A DNA stretch of 64,000 nt. It comes from Saccharomyces uvarum (taxonomy: Eukaryota; Ascomycota; Saccharomycetes; Saccharomycetales; Saccharomycetaceae). Below are positions 57,369 through 64,000 of the stretch, piece by piece; within the stretch, counting starts at the first letter, position 1, and each line of letters begins with the position of its first letter. Made by a program: the position numbers and the translations under genes. Where the stretch lies: positions 434,001 through 498,000 of the forward strand of contig OX365943.1 of NCBI GenBank assembly GCA_947243795.1, read 5' to 3'. Under the pieces are notes generated by a model. It was not told where the DNA came from. It did no database searches and worked only from the letters and a program-made list of their open reading frames with translations.

Positions 57369-59582
57369 ATGATGCTTGCTAGTCATTGTATAGCTGTTTC
57401 TCAACTCCGATCCTTTCGGCTACTCTTTTCCATCAGGAAAGCTTACTACCATCATGAACCCAAAAATATAGATCTATTCAATGACAAAAATTGGATCGTC
57501 AAAAGACCCCAATTTCTTAATCTACCTAAAAATGAACGTTCAAAACTCGATACTTTTGAATTTAACTTCAGCAAAGGTGAAAATGACAATGTTTATGTAC
57601 AGGATGCGTCATTCAAAGATAACCTTGACAAAGCCATGCAATTCATCTATAACGAAAAGTTGTCATCATTGGACGCTGAACAAGTGCCAATAAAGAACCT
57701 TGCATGGTTGAAGTTAAGAGATTATATATATTCACAACTAAAACACTCGAGGAAACAACCCTCAGCCTATGTCCCTTCATTAAGTGAGCTTATACATCTT
57801 TCCTATCCAAGTAATTTAATTACACTACTGATGAACTGTAATAAAGTCAGCAATTCTATCTGGAAGGTGATTTTACAGAACGGCCAGAACAATGATATCA
57901 GCACTTTGGACAAATTCGTTTATATCTTACAACAAACTTTTGACCATACGTACGAACAAGAGATATTACCTATGATGACGAATACAGATGATACAGATGG
58001 CGCTCACAACGTCGATATAACGAACCCGTCGGAATGGTTTTCAGAAGCAAGAAAGATCAGGAGGCATATAATCATGCACATTGGGCCAACAAATTCAGGC
58101 AAAACGTATAGAGCACTACAGAAATTAAAATCAGTGGATCGTGGATACTACGCAGGACCATTAAGATTATTAGCAAGGGAAGTATATGACAGATTCCAAA
58201 ACGAAAAAGTTAGGTGTAATTTGTTGACTGGTGAAGAAGTTATACGTGATTTAGACGATAAAGGAAATCCAGCTGGGCTCACTTCTGGTACAGTGGAGAT
58301 GGTGCCGATAAACCAAAAATTCGACGTTGTCGTTCTTGATGAAATCCAAATGATGTCTGATCTGGATCGTGGTTGGGCCTGGACAAATGCATTGTTGGGC
58401 GTAGTTTCTAAAGAGGTCCATCTTTGTGGTGAAAAGAGTGTTTTGCCCTTGATTAAAAGTATTGTAAAAATGACTGGCGATAAACTAACCATCAACGAAT
58501 ACGATAGATTGGGGAAGTTGACCGTTGAAAACAGCCCCGTCAAGGATGGTATTAAGGGATTGCGAAAAGGCGATTGTGTGGTGGCATTTTCAAAAAAGAA
58601 AATCCTGGATCTTAAACTAAAGATTGAGAAAGATACTGATTTGAAAGTTGCAGTGATTTACGGTTCCCTGCCTCCAGAGACTCGTGTGCAACAAGCCTCC
58701 TTGTTCAATAGCGGCAATTACGACATTATGGTGGCATCGGATGCCATCGGTATGGGGCTGAACTTGTCTATTGATAGAGTTGTTTTCACCACAAACATGA
58801 AATACAATGGAGAAGAATTAGTGGAAATGACATCCTCGCAAATAAAACAAATAGGTGGCCGTGCAGGCAGGTTCAAATCTACATCGACCAGTGGATACGT
58901 TCCTCAAGGCTATATAACCGGTTTCGAGTCAAGAGTCTTGAAAAGTGTCAGAAAGGCGATAGAGTCTCCAGTGGAGTATTTGAAAACCGCTGTGACATGG
59001 CCCACAGACGAAATATGTGCTCAACTAATGACTCAATTTCCACCAGGAACACCAGCCAGCACGTTGTTGCAAACCATCGCAGATGAACTGGAGAAGAGCT
59101 CCGACAAGTTGTTCACCTTGTCCGATTTAAAGAACAAACTGAAAATCATCGCTTTATTCGAGCACATGGAGGACATTCCGTTTCTGGACAAGCTGAAGCT
59201 CAGCAACGCGCCCGTGAAGGATATGCCTATGGTCACAAAGGCCTTTACCAAGTTCTGCGAGACAATAGCAAAGAGGCACACAAGAGGTCTATTATCGTAC
59301 CGATTACCCTTCAACCTACTGGACTACAAGTGCATACCCGATGAGAGTTACTCCCTAGAGATCTACGAGTCGCTGTACAACATAATTACGCTGTACTTCT
59401 GGTTGAGTAACCGGTACCCGAACTACTTCATTGACATGGAGTCTGCCAAAGACATGAAGTATTTTTGCGAGATGATTATTTTTGAAAAGCTTGATCGATT
59501 GAAGAAGAATCCCTACGCACGCAAGCCGTATGGCTCAACGAGAGACCAGCGGTCGCCTTCGAAAAGAAGACCATATACATAA
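57369..59582 (+). CDS. SUV3: SUV3, mitochondrial degradosome RNA helicase
   Basis: Suv3 is the ATP-dependent RNA helicase of the mitochondrial degradosome with the exoribonuclease Dss1; it degrades introns and aberrant RNA. Length is 737 aa as in S. cerevisiae. The presequence (MMLASHCIAVSQLRSFRLLFSIRKAYY) is basic and hydrophobic. Helicase motif I is GPTNSGKTY (about 238-246), motif II VVLDEIQMM (near 322-330, DEIQ in place of DExD/H, normal here) and motif VI QIGGRAGRF. The C-terminus is basic. ATG 57369 is directly followed by a second ATG. It stands 232 bp after TRM44 in the same direction. Confidence 0.97.
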   Translation: MMLASHCIAVSQLRSFRLLFSIRKAYYHHEPKNIDLFNDKNWIVKRPQFLNLPKNERSKLDTFEFNFSKGENDNVYVQDASFKDNLDKAMQFIYNEKLSSLDAEQVPIKNLAWLKLRDYIYSQLKHSRKQPSAYVPSLSELIHLSYPSNLITLLMNCNKVSNSIWKVILQNGQNNDISTLDKFVYILQQTFDHTYEQEILPMMTNTDDTDGAHNVDITNPSEWFSEARKIRRHIIMHIGPTNSGKTYRALQKLKSVDRGYYAGPLRLLAREVYDRFQNEKVRCNLLTGEEVIRDLDDKGNPAGLTSGTVEMVPINQKFDVVVLDEIQMMSDLDRGWAWTNALLGVVSKEVHLCGEKSVLPLIKSIVKMTGDKLTINEYDRLGKLTVENSPVKDGIKGLRKGDCVVAFSKKKILDLKLKIEKDTDLKVAVIYGSLPPETRVQQASLFNSGNYDIMVASDAIGMGLNLSIDRVVFTTNMKYNGEELVEMTSSQIKQIGGRAGRFKSTSTSGYVPQGYITGFESRVLKSVRKAIESPVEYLKTAVTWPTDEICAQLMTQFPPGTPASTLLQTIADELEKSSDKLFTLSDLKNKLKIIALFEHMEDIPFLDKLKLSNAPVKDMPMVTKAFTKFCETIAKRHTRGLLSYRLPFNLLDYKCIPDESYSLEIYESLYNIITLYFWLSNRYPNYFIDMESAKDMKYFCEMIIFEKLDRLKKNPYARKPYGSTRDQRSPSKRRPYT

Positions 59583-61140
<1,558 letters not shown>

Positions 61141-61548
61141 TTGCATTTTATGTTTTTTATCATCTTTTCCTAAATCCATAAATATATATATATATATAGC
61201 TTCATATATAACAAGCATAATTTAAATTTTTATTTGCAATTCTTTAACGTAATATTTATCAAAATGGTTACCTTTTTTTTTAGTCTGTTTTTCTGCCTTC
61301 GCTCTGGGCCGGGTCATACATAATTGTACAAGTTCAATTAGTTAATTACTGACGTTTGTGGTTTGAGTACTCGATCTTTATACCATTGTGTGCAGCTTAT
61401 CTGGCACTAACTGCTTTTTACACTGGGTACTGTTTTTGGTTAATTGAAGCTATTCTGATTTTTCTAAATGCAACTATTTTTCCTTTTTTCTTTTGGTAAT
61501 TCGAAAGCAAGCATTCCGTGTTATTAAACTTAAAGCCTGGTTGAAAAA
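61141..61548. other. ERG10-SMA1 intergenic region
   Basis: ERG10 3' end and SMA1 promoter. A TA tract lies at 61182-61198. The stretch is AT-rich with a perfect ARS-consensus match at 61146-61156. No gene seen. Confidence 0.5.
61146..61156 (+). other. Possible ARS consensus sequence
   Basis: TTTTATGTTTT matches WTTTAYRTTTW at all eleven positions and sits in an AT-rich spacer. Single matches are common, so origin activity is only a possibility. Confidence 0.25.
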
Positions 61549-62301
61549 ATGCCATGCAATCCTGGTGATCCAGACGATCCTCTTAGTAAGGTTAGTGTAA
61601 AGGAGCTCTTCCAAAATGCGAGACTTGAGCAAACTCCAAATTTCAATAAACGATTTGTTGGATCCTTTTGGAAAATCTTTAAGCGGCCTGTGGCTTCAAA
61701 ACCTCATACAATGGAGACATCAAGCCACAGCAAGGAGCTGAGAAAAAAAGAGGGCGTCACTCTACTGCCACCTGTCCCGGAATCATTATTCCATAAATTT
61801 AATTTCTGGTTCAAGACTCTTTACTCCCCCATTAGCAGGAAACAAGAAGAATCAGAAGCAGACGAGACGAGAGATACCAAAATCGTTATCAATGAAAAAC
61901 AGATCCGGGATTCAATTTCGTTTTATCCAGATGAAGCAAAGGGGAGTGTTGTGTTTTGCTACTTGCCTGACCTAGTATTGTATTACACTCCGCCAATGAA
62001 AGTGACTGGAAAGCCGTGTCCTATAAAGAAAAGCCCTTGGGAATCGATGGAAATCCGATACCAAAAGTTCATGTATCCATTAGAAAAATTAGAAGGACAA
62101 TTTGAGGAAGTCCCCTTTAGACCTTGGTTTTTCGCTATGCGCTTGAAAGAGCTCTATAGATGCTTTGAAAGGTCTTTTAGTAATGCGGCAAATAGAGGTA
62201 AGGCAAAGCTATTGCGAGGGAAACAAAGAACAAAGAAATCGTATCACAAGACTGTTGATTTGGTTTCGATGAAGATTTCCACCCATCAGCATTCCCGCTA
62301 A
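61549..62301 (+). CDS. SMA1: SMA1, prospore-membrane assembly protein
   Basis: Sma1 is a meiosis-specific protein needed for prospore membrane formation, acting near the meiotic spindle-pole outer plaque and Spo14 step in yeast. The 250-aa product starts at ATG 61549 (MPCNPGDPDDPLSKVSV); S. cerevisiae has about 245 aa. It is basic overall (KRFVGSFWKIFKRPVA near residue 35-50 and a Lys/Arg-rich end) with no clear membrane segment or enzymatic motif. Identity rests on synteny between ERG10 and SKS1 as well as on the sequence. Confidence 0.92.
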   Translation: MPCNPGDPDDPLSKVSVKELFQNARLEQTPNFNKRFVGSFWKIFKRPVASKPHTMETSSHSKELRKKEGVTLLPPVPESLFHKFNFWFKTLYSPISRKQEESEADETRDTKIVINEKQIRDSISFYPDEAKGSVVFCYLPDLVLYYTPPMKVTGKPCPIKKSPWESMEIRYQKFMYPLEKLEGQFEEVPFRPWFFAMRLKELYRCFERSFSNAANRGKAKLLRGKQRTKKSYHKTVDLVSMKISTHQHSR

Positions 62302-62539
62302 AATATTGTCCTTTTATCATTATTATAATTAGTTTATGTAGGACGTATATAAATATTCGTAGTAATCTTCTTTAGATTAAAAGAAAAGTTGAAAAAGTCA
62401 TAAGTTCGTGAAAATACAGAAAGCTTCCAGTGCTTTAGCTACCCTAGCAAAGCAAAGAAAGTAAACTCCAAAAAAAATAAGAAACTATCACCTAAATAGA
62501 CCACAAGGAAATACAGTAGAGTGTAAAGATGAGACCAGC

Positions 62540-63967
62540 TCAATAATCTGGTAACCATTTCTCGTTTGGACCGTCTGTTAAAGTGGAAATATTCATTTGT
62601 AGGCATAATAGTCTATTTCTCAAAGTATCTTGTTGGAATTTACAATCTTTGGAAGCACCAATATCATCGATATCGGATTGGTAAGGTGTACTGTCCATCG
62701 ACGAACTTAAAAACGTGTTGTTGTTGTTATTGTTAGTATAGTCATATTTTTCCATACTTCCATCGCTATTATAAGTCGATGGAATATCACTTTCCGGTTC
62801 AACTTCTTCTTGTTCTTGCGGCTGTTCTTGGTTTTGTTCTTGATCAACGGCAAGGTGTGGCATTTCTTCAAAGTATAGGTTTTCATTTCTTATGATATTC
62901 GTCATACACACTTCGTCCGATAAGATTGGAACTTGAGATAAAGGACCCTCTTTGGTAAACGAAGTCAAAGAGGAAACTTCAGACATTAAAGTTTTCATAT
63001 CGATTCTTGTATATGGGTTCAGTTGCAAAATCTTTGCCAACACCGTAAACAAGTCGTCCGATATAGGAAGGATTTTCTTTAAGACATGGTTATTGTTAGC
63101 AAAATGATGAAATGTGTTATCATCCTTTTGGTGAGCCTTCAACCATGGGTTTCTGATACAGGTTAGGTTGATCAGGATGATACCTAGAGACCAAATATCC
63201 CCAGTGTCCGTGGGGAGGCTTGAACAGCATTCATCGACGTGGATGCCGTTGGTGGTAGTATTCAGGCAGTATAATATTCTTTCTGGAGCCATGTAGTATG
63301 AACTGCCAACGCACACATTTGGAGCCAGATATTTAGATTTAGTGGAAAGACCAAAATCGCATAAGTACGCATTATCGTTGCGATCTAGTAGAACGTTTTC
63401 TGGTTTGATGTCGCAGTGATATATACCGAGACGATGGCAATGGTCTAATGCGGAGCAAAGTTGTAAAAAGACTTTTTTGATCAGCACACCATCGTTGATA
63501 AAATGCTTATGATCTACTATCGAAGTGAAAAGATCCCTATCGTAGTAGTCCATCACGATGAAGGTAGCGATGGATGATTCTAGCACTTGATGGATCTTCA
63601 CGATGTTTTCATGAGACTGAACTTTCAGTTGAAAGGCAATCTCCCTGTAGTGTGGTAATCTGTTTAGTTCGTTTTCTGTCAACTGCAATATCGAATCTAA
63701 GTCGACTGAAGGTAGAAACAGTTTCTTTTGGAAACTCTTGAAAAAATGGTACAGCTGTGTTTGAAGAAGAGTAGTTCTGGCCACTTGCGAGTTGTTGTTT
63801 AGGCCGTTCTTGTTGTAAAACTCGTCCATCGAAGAAGACTTGAAAACAGTCTTCACGGCATACTCACGGTTGGTCATTATCTCCACCACATGGAACACCA
63901 GCCCATACGCACCTGACCCTATTTGCGAAGTTATCCTGAAGTTATTCAGCAAGCAATCTGACAACAT
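62540..63967 (-). CDS. SKS1: SKS1, serine/threonine kinase for low-glucose adaptation
   Basis: Sks1 acts in adaptation to low glucose and in filamentous growth; it is a paralog of Vhs1. The 475-aa product starts at ATG 63967. The kinase domain runs from about 10 to 340: IGSGAYGLVFHV, YAVKTVF, the catalytic loop YHCDIKPENVLL (Cys-Asp where most kinases have Arg-Asp, so a non-RD kinase), DFGLST and GSSYYMAPE. The C-terminus is disordered, with acidic QEQNQEQPQEQEEVEPE and an Asn run. It is shorter than the 502 aa I recall from S. cerevisiae, mainly in this tail. The gene is complete, with 33 bases of its 5' flank at the window end. Confidence 0.95.
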   Translation of the reverse strand: MLSDCLLNNFRITSQIGSGAYGLVFHVVEIMTNREYAVKTVFKSSSMDEFYNKNGLNNNSQVARTTLLQTQLYHFFKSFQKKLFLPSVDLDSILQLTENELNRLPHYREIAFQLKVQSHENIVKIHQVLESSIATFIVMDYYDRDLFTSIVDHKHFINDGVLIKKVFLQLCSALDHCHRLGIYHCDIKPENVLLDRNDNAYLCDFGLSTKSKYLAPNVCVGSSYYMAPERILYCLNTTTNGIHVDECCSSLPTDTGDIWSLGIILINLTCIRNPWLKAHQKDDNTFHHFANNNHVLKKILPISDDLFTVLAKILQLNPYTRIDMKTLMSEVSSLTSFTKEGPLSQVPILSDEVCMTNIIRNENLYFEEMPHLAVDQEQNQEQPQEQEEVEPESDIPSTYNSDGSMEKYDYTNNNNNNTFLSSSMDSTPYQSDIDDIGASKDCKFQQDTLRNRLLCLQMNISTLTDGPNEKWLPDY

Positions 63968-64000
63968 TTAGACATAAACTTTTTGTGTGACCTTGTTTTT

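Overview
The window is nuclear DNA of a budding yeast of the genus Saccharomyces. It is fully collinear with the left arm of S. cerevisiae chromosome XVI, from TIM50 (YPL063W) to SKS1 (YPL026C). Gene order, strands and protein lengths agree with what I remember of S. cerevisiae (OAZ1 292 aa, PHO85 305, TRM44 567, VPS16 798, NOP4 685, SSN3 555, KTR6 446, MNN9 395), but many residues differ and the intergenic DNA is diverged. This is therefore a sister species rather than S. cerevisiae itself; I cannot say which one from sequence alone. Genes are compact, almost intronless and densely packed, with AT-rich spacers.

Layout. 1-7.3 kb: 3' part of TIM50, ALD6 behind a GC-rich promoter, MFM1, a tRNA-Cys with an old Ty1/Ty2-type (delta-like) solo LTR behind it, and GRX5. 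8-17 kb: PDR12, SUR1, LGE1, all leftward, with a 1.46-kb promoter region over PDR12. 17.7-28.2 kb: LEE1, KTR6, OAZ1 (programmed +1 frameshift), ARL3, MNN9, DIG1, CAM1, SGF11. 28.5-34.7 kb: ELC1, VPS16, NOP4, a Ty3-type (sigma) solo LTR and tRNA-Ala. 34.8-43.7 kb: SSN3, MRX11, ISM1, the unknown YPL039W, MET31, EGD1. 44.6-54.9 kb: PMA2, YPL034W, SRL4, SVL3 and PHO85 (one intron behind a 17-nt first exon). 55.4-64 kb: TRM44, SUV3, ERG10, SMA1, SKS1.

The genes are ordinary yeast housekeeping and regulatory genes, not an operon-like system. Recurrent themes are mitochondrial function (TIM50, MFM1, GRX5, MRX11, ISM1, SUV3), Golgi glycosylation and sphingolipid mannosylation (SUR1, KTR6, MNN9, ARL3), acetyl-CoA and sterol supply (ALD6, ERG10), weak-acid and proton transport (PDR12, PMA2), and signalling kinases (SSN3, PHO85, SKS1).

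The most notable observation concerns the YPL034W ortholog. The conserved part of this protein continues upstream of any in-frame ATG. The missing start lies in another frame, and the junction is exactly CTT-AGG-C, the heptamer used for +1 frameshifting by Ty1 and ABP140. Reading through it gives a 262-aa protein with an N-terminal Cys-Cys-Cys-His zinc-like motif followed by a GIY-YIG/T5orf172-like domain. With OAZ1 (GCG-TGA-C) this would place two +1 frameshift genes within 28 kb. Other points of interest are a cyclin-box-like pattern in the uncharacterised YPL039W, a Tyr-to-Phe change at the expected active site of the SDR-like SRL4, and the lack of an ATG-started ORF at the LCL1 position.
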